Shown in pieces: positions 17,126-24,883 of a DNA stretch of 64,000 bases (the stretch's first letter is position 1; each line of letters opens with the position of its first letter). The notes under the pieces are model-generated. The model ran no database searches and had not been told where the DNA came from. It worked only from the letters and a program-made list of their open reading frames with translations. Origin of the DNA: an uncultured Ruminococcus sp. (GTDB taxonomy: Bacteria > Bacillota > Clostridia > Oscillospirales > Ruminococcaceae); assembly GCA_946413815.1 (NCBI GenBank), contig CAMKMD010000001.1, positions 1 through 64,000 on the forward strand, written 5' to 3'. The translations under genes and the position numbers were made by a program.

Positions 17126-17536
17126 TCAGCCTGTATACCTGCCGGCATAGTCACGGAGAGATACGATACCGTGATCTATGGTGCTGTCGGCGAGGTAGGC
17201 CGTGAGCAGTGCCGAATCGGAGGTATCAATGATGCCGTCGGCGTTTATATCTGCTGTCTGGAGCTGCTCCTCTGCTGTGAGAGTGGTCTCGCCCCTGAGG
17301 TAGATGTTCTGTAATGCAAGTACATCTGCGGCGTCAAGTACGCCGTCCTTGTTGAGGTCGCCGAGTATCAGCGAATTATCCCCCGGTGCCGGCTGAGACT
17401 GTGCAGGCTGTTCTGTCAGGGACTGCGCCGGGAAAAGCGGTGCAGCTGCCGGACGTGACCATATAAACATCATGGCCATAACTCCGGCAAAGAACCAGAG
17501 TATCCTGAGGATACCGTTCTTACGTGCTCTATCCAA
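17126..17536 (-). CDS. Membrane-anchored dockerin protein
   Basis: The start is a TTG at 17536, nine bases after GGAGGG; the ORF runs through the stop of the preceding lipoprotein gene with an 8-base overlap. The 136-residue product has a basic start, one membrane helix (ILRILWFFAGVMAMMFIW, about 10-27), a Pro/Gln/Ala linker, and a type I-like dockerin (about 55-120) with two Ca-loop repeats, DLNKDGVLDAAD and DINADGIIDTSD. Dockerins normally bring secreted enzymes onto cohesin scaffolds. A dockerin tethered by a transmembrane helix inside a wall-synthesis operon is unusual; it could dock a cohesin-bearing protein at sites of wall growth, or the EF-hand pair may serve another protein contact. 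Confidence 0.8.
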   Translation of the reverse strand: MDRARKNGILRILWFFAGVMAMMFIWSRPAAAPLFPAQSLTEQPAQSQPAPGDNSLILGDLNKDGVLDAADVLALQNIYLRGETTLTAEEQLQTADINADGIIDTSDSALLTAYLADSTIDHGIVSLRDYAGRYTG

Positions 17537-18278
17537 GGTATATGCCCTCCTTTTCCATGTCTTCACGGGTGGTAACAAAGCTGAGCGCTGTCTTCATCAT
17601 GCCCTCGGTGTTCTCCTCTGCGGATTCAACGGCAAAGGTGAAGCAGTAGCGGGAAGTGAGCTTCTTCACACGCTCGCCTGTTTCCTTGTCGGTCTCGTAA
17701 ACATAGCTGCCGTCTGAGTCACGCTCGTATTCGTCGTCCTCCACGGGCTTGTCGATTATCCATATCATCATATTCTTCTTCATAGTGCCGCTGTCATTTA
17801 TCAGGCTGATGCAGTGCGCCCTGTAATCATACTTCCCGACAGTGACATTTTCCTCGGTCTTCATATTCTCCGGGGAGTACCTTCCGGAGAGAGAATGCTT
17901 CATCTCCTGATAGACCTCGTCATAGGTATAGCCGTTCCAGCTCTCGGCGGTGATGATATTCACGCCGGAGGGGTCGGAATACTGGACAAGGTAGCTGTTC
18001 TCGTCCTCGAAGGTGCGGCTGAATCCCACGGGCACATCAAAGCAGCAGTTTATCCTGCCGACTATGCTGCGGCTCGAAGGGTAGTAGCTTTTCGGGTACT
18101 GCGGCGGAGCAGACGGATCGTCTATGGAAAGATAGCCCGCCGTGAAGTCGATAACGGGTGAAGCATCCGGTGCGGCGGTCTCCGCTGCCGGCGTACCGGA
18201 GGTCTGCTTACCGCTGCATCCTGTGAAGGCTGCGGTACAGACTATCAGTGCCGCTAAAGCGGCAAAGGTTCTTTTCAA
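17529..18278 (-). CDS. Lipoprotein, first gene of the wall operon
   Basis: It starts at TTG 18278 with GGGGG eight bases upstream; 249 residues. The signal RTFAALAALIVCTAAFTGC gives a lipidated Cys21, followed by a Thr/Ala/Pro-rich tether (about 22-45). The body resembles PsbP/MOG1-type beta-rich lipoproteins: a bulky core with INCCFDVPVGFSRTF, SGVNIITAESWNGY and a terminal helix (TEGMMKTALSFVTTR). These folds often scaffold surface complexes. No catalytic motif was seen. It is promoter-proximal and overlaps the dockerin gene, so it should be the most abundant product. The family call is tentative. Confidence 0.7.
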   Translation of the reverse strand: MKRTFAALAALIVCTAAFTGCSGKQTSGTPAAETAAPDASPVIDFTAGYLSIDDPSAPPQYPKSYYPSSRSIVGRINCCFDVPVGFSRTFEDENSYLVQYSDPSGVNIITAESWNGYTYDEVYQEMKHSLSGRYSPENMKTEENVTVGKYDYRAHCISLINDSGTMKKNMMIWIIDKPVEDDEYERDSDGSYVYETDKETGERVKKLTSRYCFTFAVESAEENTEGMMKTALSFVTTREDMEKEGIYLG

Positions 18279-18329
18279 AAGTCATACCCCCTGTAAGAAT
18301 ATCCCTCAGAGCGTCATGCGCTCACAGTA

Positions 18330-18358
18330 ATTCTACCATAAAATCCCTTATTTTTCAA
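18330..18358 (-). promoter_or_regulatory. Promoter of the ten-gene wall operon
   Basis: TTGAAA (18358-18353), 17 bp, TAGAAT (18335-18330) on the minus strand, about 50 bases before the first start. A GAGCG/CGCTC inverted repeat (18309-18323) lies at about +6 to +20 and may be an operator or a leader hairpin. The 18361-18595 gap is otherwise featureless apart from a repeated GGTTAC pair. Confidence 0.75.
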
Positions 18359-18595
18359 GTACCCCCGATTTTTTCGCCTGTTTTTCACCTGCCTTTCATG
18401 TAGTTTAAGAGGGATTTGCAGAGAGGTCATGAAGAGGTTACTAAAGGTTACAAAGCGGGAAAAACAGGGGTTTGCGCCGCATTTCTCCCACATACTTCAT
18501 TAGTCTGCAGCGGGACTTCTTAATAATTTCTTAAAATTACCGGAGCATGGTTTTAAGAATTACAGCGGTGCGCCCGGACAGCTGACAAACGGCGC

Positions 18596-18624
18596 TTGAC
18601 ATGAGTCTGCCTTTCCATTATAAT
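18596..18624 (+). promoter_or_regulatory. Consensus promoter of the uvrC operon
   Basis: TTGACA (18596-18601), 17 bp, TATAAT (18619-18624), about 30 bases upstream of the TTG start at 18661. It is divergent from the wall-operon promoter. Confidence 0.85.
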
Positions 18625-18660
18625 TAAAGTATCATACTGAACATAAACGGAGGGATCCAT

Positions 18661-19332
18661 TTGAATAACAAGAAACTCTTAGCTATAGTGGCCTGCGTCG
18701 CTGTTATGTTCGTCATCGGCTATATCGTCGGCTCTGCAACGAACAAGCACAGCGGTAACGGCGGTGCTGAAAACTGGCCGGAGGTCACCACACAGGCACC
18801 GGATGACGGGATCACGCTGGAAGTCGTGACTGAGGAGGCAACGTATACTGTTGAGGAAACAGAGCCTGCCGCTGAGGCTCAGGAGGAGGCCACAAAGCCG
18901 GCAAAGACCACCAGAGCTCCGAAGACTACGACGAAGACGGCAAAGACTACAAAGGCTCCGAAGACACAGAAGGAGACCGGGGAATACGTATCCGATACCA
19001 CTACCGAAGCAGTAACCGAGAGCTGGACCGAGTGGGATGACCAGAACTATGTGGAGTATCACTTCCGCAGCAAGAAGCTGCTTAATCAGCACTGGGAGAA
19101 GCACGGCGGAGAGTTCAAGAAGGATTTCGGATACGCTGACGCATCGGAATACGAAAAGGGCGCAAGCGACGTTATCAACAATCCGCAGGCTCTCAACAAG
19201 ACAGAGGCCGAGGACGGCGACTATATCTATTACATAGAGGATACCAATGAGTTCGTGGTGCTCTCGAAGGACGGCTACATCCGCACCTACTTCCGTCCCA
19301 ATGCCGGAAAGAAATACTACGACAGGCAATAA
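18661..19332 (+). CDS. Membrane-anchored protein with toxin-RNase-like domain
   Basis: It starts at TTG 18661 after GGAGGGATCCAT; 223 residues. The protein has a short basic start, one membrane helix (LLAIVACVAVMFVIGYIVG, about 6-24) and a Thr/Lys/Ala-rich spacer (about 40-125) like a wall-spanning linker. The C-terminal about 90 residues have the order HW-x-KHGGEF, YADASEYEKGA, GDYIYYIEDTNEFVVLSKDG, IRTYFRP and a terminal KKYYDRQ. This order resembles, from memory, BECR-fold nuclease domains (barnase/EndoU/colicin-like) found at the ends of phage-head and polymorphic toxins, with His and Lys/Arg-Thr as candidate catalytic residues. Here it would face outward. It precedes uvrC by nine bases. 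Activity is unproven. Confidence 0.7.
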   Translation: MNNKKLLAIVACVAVMFVIGYIVGSATNKHSGNGGAENWPEVTTQAPDDGITLEVVTEEATYTVEETEPAAEAQEEATKPAKTTRAPKTTTKTAKTTKAPKTQKETGEYVSDTTTEAVTESWTEWDDQNYVEYHFRSKKLLNQHWEKHGGEFKKDFGYADASEYEKGASDVINNPQALNKTEAEDGDYIYYIEDTNEFVVLSKDGYIRTYFRPNAGKKYYDRQ

Positions 19333-19341
19333 GGAGGCCCC

Positions 19342-21180
19342 ATGAATCCGAGACTGCCTTACCTCAGGGAGAAGACCTCAAAGCTGACCTCCTCTCCCGG
19401 GGTATACATAATGAAGAACAGGGAAAAGGCCATAATCTACATAGGAAAGGCCAAGAACCTGAAAAACAGGGTGACCAGCTATTTCCGGGAGAATCCCGAC
19501 CATCTGCCGAAGGTCGCCGCCATGGTCTCCAACGTGTGGGACTATGACTTCATCGTCACGGACAGCGAGCTTGAAGCCCTTGTGCTTGAATGCAGCCTGA
19601 TAAAGCAGCACAAGCCCAAGTACAACATCCTTCTGAAGGATGACAAGGGCTACAGCTATATACGGATATCCGACGATGAGTATCCCCGCATCACATCAGA
19701 AAAGAACACCAAGGCTCCGGGCACATACCTGGGGCCTTATATGAGCGGCTCGGTAGCCCGTGAGGCCGTAAACGAGGCCAACCGTGTCTTCATGCTGCCC
19801 ACCTGCCACAGGAAGTTCCCCAGAGATTTCCGCAAGGGCAGACCCTGTCTCAACTACCATATCAGGAACTGCATGGGCCTCTGCCGCGGGAAGATAAGCA
19901 AGGAGGAGTATCTCAAAGCCGTTGAAGGGGCTGTTGACTTCATCAAATCCGGCAGCGCACAGTCCGTGGAGCGTATGGAGGAGGAAATGAACGCAGCCGC
20001 CGAGAATCTCGATTTCGAGAGGGCTGCCGTCCTCCGTGACCGCATAAACGCCGTCAGGAAGGCTGCCGAGAAGCAGAAGATGATGAACAGCGGTGTCGGC
20101 TCCGCTGATATCATCGGCACGGCAGAATACACCGGCGGCGTATACATCTCCGTACTCATATACCGTGACGGCAGGCTCAGGGACAAGACCGTCTTTGAGG
20201 TCAGCCGCTCCGGCGGCGAAGAGATAGGGGATATACTCGGACAGTTCATGGTGCAGTTCTATCACGGCCGTGAGGATATCCCCCGCATCGTTGCGGCAGA
20301 CCATATCCCGGACGAGAGCCCCCTTATCGAGGAGCTGCTTGCAAAGCAGTCCGGAAAGGAGCTCAAAAACGGAAGGCTCCTTGTGCCGCAGAAGGGGAAA
20401 TACGCCGAGCTGCTGCGTCTTGCCAAAAACAACAGCGCAGAGTATGCCGCACTGAAAAGCAGCCGGACAGGCAGAGAAGTCATCGCACTTGAACAGCTCG
20501 GAAAATGCCTCGGACTCGCCGCTCCGCCGAAATATATCGAAGCCTACGATATCTCGAACCTTTCCTCCGAATCAATGGTTGCGGGTATGATAGTATTCGA
20601 GAACGGAAGGCCGCTGAAAAAAGCCTACAAGCGATTCACTGTCAAGGAACAGGAGCATCAGAACGACTACGGCAGTATGTATGAAGTGCTGAAACGCCGT
20701 CTGACCCATATACTCACAGGCGAGGGCGATGAGTACTTCACCCGCACCCCAGACCTTATCCTCCTTGACGGCGGCAAGGGACACGTAAACACCATAACTC
20801 CCCTTGTGGAGGAGCTCGGCCTTGATATCCCCGTATTCGGCATGGTAAAGGACGACAAGCACCGCACCCGTGCCATCGCTGCCGACAGCAGTGAGATACA
20901 GATAAACGAACTGCAGGCTGCCTTCAACCTCGTTACGCAGATACAGGACGAGGTACACCGCTTCTCTGTCAGCTTCATGCACTCCCGCCACAAGAAAAAG
21001 ACCTACGCCTCCGAGTTGACGACTATACGGGGCATCGGACAGAAGAAGGCGGAAAAGCTGCTGCTGAAATACCGGACGAAGGATAATCTGAAGCAGGCCT
21101 CACCGGAGGAGCTTGCCGCTGCGGCAGGCGTAAATCAGGAGACAGCTCTCGAGCTGTGGAAGCTGATACAGGAAATATGA
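19342..21180 (+). CDS. uvrC: Excinuclease ABC subunit C
   Basis: A 612-residue UvrC, the dual nuclease of nucleotide excision repair that cuts both sides of UvrB-bound lesions. The N-terminal GIY-YIG domain shows GVYIMKN and IYIGKAKNLKNRV (about 20-45). A UVR motif for UvrB contact lies at about 205-240 (EEEMNAAAENLDFERAAVLRD). The RNase H-like second nuclease domain contains YDISNLSSESMVAGM and LDGGKGH, and two helix-hairpin-helix motifs close the protein (IRGIGQKKAEKLL). Length and order are normal. The start ATG follows GGAGG by four bases. It is co-transcribed with the flanking genes; no SOS box was recognised. Confidence 0.96.
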   Translation: MNPRLPYLREKTSKLTSSPGVYIMKNREKAIIYIGKAKNLKNRVTSYFRENPDHLPKVAAMVSNVWDYDFIVTDSELEALVLECSLIKQHKPKYNILLKDDKGYSYIRISDDEYPRITSEKNTKAPGTYLGPYMSGSVAREAVNEANRVFMLPTCHRKFPRDFRKGRPCLNYHIRNCMGLCRGKISKEEYLKAVEGAVDFIKSGSAQSVERMEEEMNAAAENLDFERAAVLRDRINAVRKAAEKQKMMNSGVGSADIIGTAEYTGGVYISVLIYRDGRLRDKTVFEVSRSGGEEIGDILGQFMVQFYHGREDIPRIVAADHIPDESPLIEELLAKQSGKELKNGRLLVPQKGKYAELLRLAKNNSAEYAALKSSRTGREVIALEQLGKCLGLAAPPKYIEAYDISNLSSESMVAGMIVFENGRPLKKAYKRFTVKEQEHQNDYGSMYEVLKRRLTHILTGEGDEYFTRTPDLILLDGGKGHVNTITPLVEELGLDIPVFGMVKDDKHRTRAIAADSSEIQINELQAAFNLVTQIQDEVHRFSVSFMHSRHKKKTYASELTTIRGIGQKKAEKLLLKYRTKDNLKQASPEELAAAAGVNQETALELWKLIQEI

Positions 21181-21198
21181 GAATCTGAAAGGATAGAA

Positions 21199-21987
21199 AT
21201 GAAAAGCATAATCTTCTTTGACATAGACGGCACTCTCATCACGGAGGACGAAAAACAGGAGATACCCGAAAGCACCCGCAAAGCCATACGCCTTACCCGT
21301 GAGAAGGGCAATCTCACCTTCATAAACACGGGCAGGACGGAATTCAATGTCGCAGAGAGGGTCAGGGACCTGGGCTTTGACGGTATCCTCTGCGGCTGCG
21401 GCACCTATATAGAGTATCACGGTGAGGTGCTGCTTTACCGCACTCTTGAAAAGGATTTCTGCCGCAGGACAGCAGAGCTGCTCAGGCGCAGCGGAGTGAC
21501 CCCGGTATATGAACGCCGTGACGCCTACTTCTTCGATGACACAGCTGTACAGAATCCCGAGGTGGAGTACTTCCGCAGCACCTTCGTAAGTCAGGGGATA
21601 CGCACTGACAGGCAGACAGACGACCCTGACTTCAGCTTTGACAAATTCGTTATATGGGAAAACCCCGGAGCAGATATGGAGCTCTACCGCCGTGAGATAG
21701 GCAGGGATTTCGATATCATCGACCGCGGTCACGGCTTTTATGAGAACGTGCCACTCGGCTACTCGAAGGCTACAGCTATTGATACAGTACTCGGGATGCT
21801 CGGCATAGCGCCCGAAAACGCTTACGCCATAGGAGACAGCAACAACGACCTGCCTATGCTGAGAGCTGTACCCAACAGCATCGCAATGGGCGGCGCGGAA
21901 TGCCTTTACCCCTATGTATCGTACATCACAACGCCCATACTCGAGGACGGCATATACAACGCCCTTGACCATTTCGGGCTGATATGA
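21199..21987 (+). CDS. HAD hydrolase, Cof type
   Basis: A 262-residue cytoplasmic HAD phosphatase of the Cof/type IIB group. Motif I is DIDGTL (about 9-14) with the nucleophile and acid Asp; motif II is the Thr in INTGRT; motif III Lys is in YSKATAID; and motif IV is GDSNNDLPML. The large alpha/beta cap between motifs II and III is typical of sugar-phosphate or flavin/phospholipid phosphatases. The specific substrate cannot be told from sequence. It lies 18 bases after uvrC with AAAGGAT before the ATG, and ends at a strong bidirectional hairpin. Confidence 0.9.
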   Translation: MKSIIFFDIDGTLITEDEKQEIPESTRKAIRLTREKGNLTFINTGRTEFNVAERVRDLGFDGILCGCGTYIEYHGEVLLYRTLEKDFCRRTAELLRRSGVTPVYERRDAYFFDDTAVQNPEVEYFRSTFVSQGIRTDRQTDDPDFSFDKFVIWENPGADMELYRREIGRDFDIIDRGHGFYENVPLGYSKATAIDTVLGMLGIAPENAYAIGDSNNDLPMLRAVPNSIAMGGAECLYPYVSYITTPILEDGIYNALDHFGLI

Positions 21988-21992
21988 AAAAT

Positions 21993-22036
21993 ACCCCTCA
22001 GGGCTCACACGGGAAACCGTGAAGGCCCTGAGGGGT
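21993..22036. terminator. Bidirectional terminator with nested stem
   Basis: A 12-bp stem (ACCCCTCAGGGC/GCCCTGAGGGGT) encloses a second CACGG-GAAA-CCGTG hairpin. The minus strand has TATTTTTCAT after it, so it mainly ends the dockerin esterase gene, and the HAD gene from the other side. Confidence 0.8.
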
Positions 22037-22056
22037 GAACTGTATCATGTGTTATC

Positions 22057-23973
22057 TCAGAATGAAGATATCTGGCCGAGCAGATACCTGCTCAGAAGTA
22101 CAATATCATTTATCTCGTTAGTGCCGCTGCCGTCGATATCAGCAGCTCTCTTCACCCTGCTGTCACTGAAGCCGTTGATAAGACCTTTGCGCATGAATAC
22201 CATATCGAAAGCGGTAACGCTGCCGTCCATATCAAGGTCACCTATGGTCACAGGCTCCTCCGTGGGAGGCTCTGTGGGCGGATCAGTAGGGGGCTCAGTC
22301 GCAGGCTGTGCCTGTGAGGAGAAGTAGCTGTCGAGGGTCTCAGCCCAGAACTTGCCCATCTTCTCATAGCCCTTTCCGTTGGGGTGGAGATTGTCTGAGC
22401 CGATATCGTTCATGCCGTCAAGTGCGCCGTGTACATCTGCGAACTCCACGTTCTTGCCGGCGCTTGCATATTCGTCTGCCACCTTTTTCACAGTGTTGTT
22501 ATAATTTGCTACTCTTTCAGGATTACCGCCGTACTCTGTGAATTCCGGTATCGAGCCCATATAGATCTTTCCGCCTTCAGGCATATCACCCAGCATATAG
22601 TCGATCAGGGTGCGGAGATCGCTTGCACAGTCATTCAGGTTGCGGTTGGCTGTCATATCATTCGTACCGATGATCAGTAGCACCACATCGGGGCTGTACG
22701 TCTTTATCGCATCCTTGCTCTTGAGCTTCTCGTAAAGTCCGCTGTCGTTGCTCCAGCTGTTGGGCTGCTGCTTGATAGTAAAGCCGCTGTAGCCGGCGTG
22801 GTCTCCGTCATACTCCACGGTCTGTCCGTTGTAGGTGAAGGACGGATTTCCTCCGCCTCCTCCCCAGGGCCAGCCGCCTCCGCCGCCGGTGGATTCGGGG
22901 CCTACCATATCAACGCCGGTATAGCCCTTCTGCTTCATGAAGTAATCGAGATACTTTCTGTAGCCGCCGTCCTCGCCCATACCAAAGGTTATGGAGTCGC
23001 CTACGGGCATGATCTTTATCGTCCTGCTCTTGTCAGCGGTGCTCTGACCGCCGGGCTGCTGTGAAGGCTGAGTGGGCTGCTGCCACTCTGTGGGCTGCTC
23101 TGTCTGGCCTGTTGAAGAACTGCTGAAATAGTCATCGAGGGTCTCAGCCCAGAACTTGCCCATCTTCTCATAGCCCTTTCCGTTGGGGTGAAGATTGTCT
23201 GAGCCGATATCGTTCATGCCGTCAAGTGCGCCGTGTACGTCTGCGAACTCCACGTTCTTGCCGGATGCTGCAAACTCATCTGCCACCTTCTTCACGGTGC
23301 TGTTGTAGTTTGCTATCTTCTCGGGGTTGCCGCCGTACATCGTGAACTCCGGTATCGATCCCATGAAGACCTTGCCGCCTGCCGGCATATCGCCGAGCAT
23401 ATAGTCAACGAGATCACGGAGATCGCTGGCACAGTCATTCATCGAACGGTTTGCTGTCATATCGTTGGTGCCGATGATAAGGAGTATCACATCGGGCTGA
23501 TAAGTCTTTACCGCATTTTTTTCCTTCAGCTTGTTGTAAAGGCTGCTGTCCTGTCCCCAGCTTGCGGGCTGCTTTATCTGGAAGCCGCTGTAGCCGGCAT
23601 GATCACCGTCATACTCCACGGTCTGGCCGTTGTAGGTGAATGTGGGGTTTCCTCCGCCTCCTCCCCAGCCCCAGCCGCCTCCGCCGCCGGTGGACTCGGG
23701 ACCTACGAGGTCGATTCCGGTATAGCCCTTCTGCTTCATGAAGTAATCAAGATACTTTCTGTAGCCGCCGTCCTCGCCCATTCCAAAAGTTATGGAATCG
23801 CCTACGGGCATGATCTTAACGGTGTCGCTCTTTGAAATGGCTTCTGCTGCCGGCATGGATGCCGCCGTGACAAATGACGATGCAATGGTGAATGCCGCAA
23901 ATACCGCAGAGATGCCTGCTCTGAGCATACGGCCGCCCAAACCGTTTTTCCTTGTGTTACTGATAATACTCAT
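22057..23973 (-). CDS. Tandem CE3 acetylxylan-esterase-like protein with dockerin
   Basis: A 638-residue secreted protein. Signal peptide about 1-40; SGNH hydrolase domain 1 about 46-285; a Gln/Pro/Thr linker; an almost identical domain 2 about 315-550; a TEPPTDPPTEPPT linker; and a C-terminal dockerin (DLDMDGSVTAFD and DIDGSGTNEIND). Each SGNH domain has GDSITFG (Ser nucleophile), GTNDM, and DNLHPNGKGY (Asp/His), as in carbohydrate esterase family 3, which deacetylates xylan. Each also carries an odd Gly/Trp-rich loop (GGGGGWGWGGGGG and GGGGGWPWGGGGG). The duplication is visible in the DNA (22330-23040 against 23110-23835). Cellulosome assembly through the dockerin is expected. GGAGG precedes the ATG. 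Confidence 0.9.
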   Translation of the reverse strand: MSIISNTRKNGLGGRMLRAGISAVFAAFTIASSFVTAASMPAAEAISKSDTVKIMPVGDSITFGMGEDGGYRKYLDYFMKQKGYTGIDLVGPESTGGGGGWGWGGGGGNPTFTYNGQTVEYDGDHAGYSGFQIKQPASWGQDSSLYNKLKEKNAVKTYQPDVILLIIGTNDMTANRSMNDCASDLRDLVDYMLGDMPAGGKVFMGSIPEFTMYGGNPEKIANYNSTVKKVADEFAASGKNVEFADVHGALDGMNDIGSDNLHPNGKGYEKMGKFWAETLDDYFSSSSTGQTEQPTEWQQPTQPSQQPGGQSTADKSRTIKIMPVGDSITFGMGEDGGYRKYLDYFMKQKGYTGVDMVGPESTGGGGGWPWGGGGGNPSFTYNGQTVEYDGDHAGYSGFTIKQQPNSWSNDSGLYEKLKSKDAIKTYSPDVVLLIIGTNDMTANRNLNDCASDLRTLIDYMLGDMPEGGKIYMGSIPEFTEYGGNPERVANYNNTVKKVADEYASAGKNVEFADVHGALDGMNDIGSDNLHPNGKGYEKMGKFWAETLDSYFSSQAQPATEPPTDPPTEPPTEEPVTIGDLDMDGSVTAFDMVFMRKGLINGFSDSRVKRAADIDGSGTNEINDIVLLSRYLLGQISSF

Positions 23974-24076
23974 TCCTTTTCCTCCTCTTTTATTAGTATT
24001 GGTCTTACGCCCTTATCTGTTCTTCCCTCCTTTGCAATGGTATAAACTCCCCATACCTATATAATATTCTAAGATT

Positions 24077-24105
24077 AATATATATCATCAGCACCATTTT
24101 GTAAA
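24077..24105 (-). promoter_or_regulatory. Promoter of the CE3 esterase gene
   Basis: TTTACA (24105-24100), 17 bp, TATATT (24082-24077) on the minus strand, giving a leader of roughly 95 bases. Confidence 0.6.
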
Positions 24106-24217
24106 GATTTCACAGCAAAATCAGCAAAAAAAATCAAATTGTAAGCAATAATTGGTTAAAACCAGAGCCATTTACCGCCGTTCCGGTCAAAAAACAATAC
24201 AAATACCTTAAAAAAAT

Positions 24218-24255
24218 AACAGGCAGATGCTTCATCAGATGAACATCTGCCTGTT
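24218..24255 (-). terminator. Terminator of the lost histidine kinase
   Basis: A 12-bp stem (AACAGGCAGATG/CATCTGCCTGTT) with a nested TTCAT/ATGAA stem, and TTATTTTTTT on the minus strand. It lies right at the stop of the kinase remnant. The plus side has only TTTTA. Confidence 0.8.
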
Positions 24256-24427
24256 TTATATTGTAGTATGATAGAAATGTATCGTGAATGCTGCACCGTG
24301 GGGCTTGACGTTTTCTGCTCTCAGACTGCCGTTCTGCGCTGTTATTACCTTCTTGGCAAAGGCCAGACCGATGCCGGATCCGTTTCCGGTATACTCTGAC
24401 GAGCGATAGAACCGTTCAAATATATGC
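24256..24427 (-). pseudogene. Remnant of a sensor histidine kinase (ATPase C-terminal end)
   Basis: About 56 codons remain in frame on the minus strand up to a TAA at 24258-24256. They read IFERFYRSSEYTGNGSG, then GIGLAFAKKVITAQNG and a final beta strand ending FTIHF. This is the F/G2-box end of a HATPase domain (ERFYR, G-x-G-I-G-L-A, Ala-Lys-x-V). Everything upstream (dimerisation helix, H box, N box, membrane part) is gone; the frame is cut at a palindromic repeat starting at 24428. The original terminator remains. No response regulator is nearby. It is a relic and not a working gene. Confidence 0.8.
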
Positions 24428-24462
24428 GGGGCGCTTTGCGGCTATATGTGGGGCAAAGCCCC
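24428..24462. repeat. Palindromic repeat at the pseudogene breakpoint
   Basis: GGGGCGCTTTGC and GCAAAGCCCC form an imperfect stem (a 2-base bulge) around a 13-base loop. It abuts the exact point where the kinase frame stops making sense. Confidence 0.55.
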
Positions 24463-24499
24463 TTTAGAATCCCATACGTTTGGTTTTGCCGGTGAAACC

Positions 24500-24539
24500 A
24501 CTTTTTTGACAAGCTGAGATAGCCCATGTTGGGCTATCT
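24500..24539 (+). repeat. 18-base tag plus terminator-like hairpin
   Basis: ACTTTTTTGACAAGCTGA (24500-24517), identical to 6645-6662, leads into a 10-bp stem AGATAGCCCA/TGGGCTATCT followed by CTTTTATC. At 6645 the same tag leads into a different hairpin. No gene is convincing in 24540-24627. Confidence 0.6.
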
Positions 24540-24627
24540 CTTTTATCTGCTCATTTTCTTATATTTACGCAGCTTTCGCATTAGCTTGATCCTGCCCCGG
24601 ACAGCCTCGATCCGATAAAAAGAAAAA

Positions 24628-24647
24628 CACCCCTATAAATAGGGATG
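24628..24647 (-). terminator. Terminator after tRNA-Leu
   Basis: Minus-strand CATCCCTA/TAGGGGTG stem (one G-U pair) followed by TTTTTCTTTTTAT, about 20 bases past the tRNA 3' end. Confidence 0.8.
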
Positions 24648-24668
24648 CTTTTCACCGATGTTTCATAA

Positions 24669-24755
24669 TGGTGCAGGTGAAGGGACTTGAACCCATACCC
24701 CCTTGCGAGGACTAGCACCTGAAGCTAGCGCGTCTGCCGATTCCGCCACACCTGC
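24669..24755 (-). tRNA. tRNA-Leu (anticodon CAG)
   Basis: An 87-base class II tRNA with the CCA end encoded. The 7-bp acceptor stem GCAGGTG/CACCTGC, the anticodon arm CTAGC-TTCAGGT-GCTAG with CAG in the loop, a long variable arm and the T-arm GGGTTCAAGTCCC are all seen. It reads CUG codons. It has its own perfect promoter and terminator, so it is a single-gene unit. Confidence 0.95.
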
Positions 24756-24801
24756 ATATCATATACCGGAAAGCTCCGGGCTGTTTTAACTCAGCTTTAT
24801 T

Positions 24802-24830
24802 ATTATATCACAGGAGCGAGGCGATGTCAA
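24802..24830 (-). promoter_or_regulatory. Consensus promoter of tRNA-Leu
   Basis: TTGACA (24830-24825), 17 bp, TATAAT (24807-24802), about 47 bases upstream of the mature 5' end. Confidence 0.85.
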
Positions 24831-24883
24831 GGGTAAAAATATTTATTTTTATTTATTAACAAACATTACCCGCCCTTAAAAAT

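Noticed and set aside
18679-19329. Minus-strand 216-codon frame opposite the stalk protein
   Set aside because: It is antisense to a gene with promoter, ribosome site and domain match; the Leu/Arg repeats mirror the Thr/Lys spacer.
21100-22008. Minus-strand 302-codon frame opposite the HAD gene
   Set aside because: No ribosome site; the plus strand carries all HAD motifs.
24547-24617. Minus-strand codons ending in a basic tail (RKLRKYKKMSR)
   Set aside because: Open only for about 20 codons and directly after the tRNA terminator; could be a gene end relic but too short to call.
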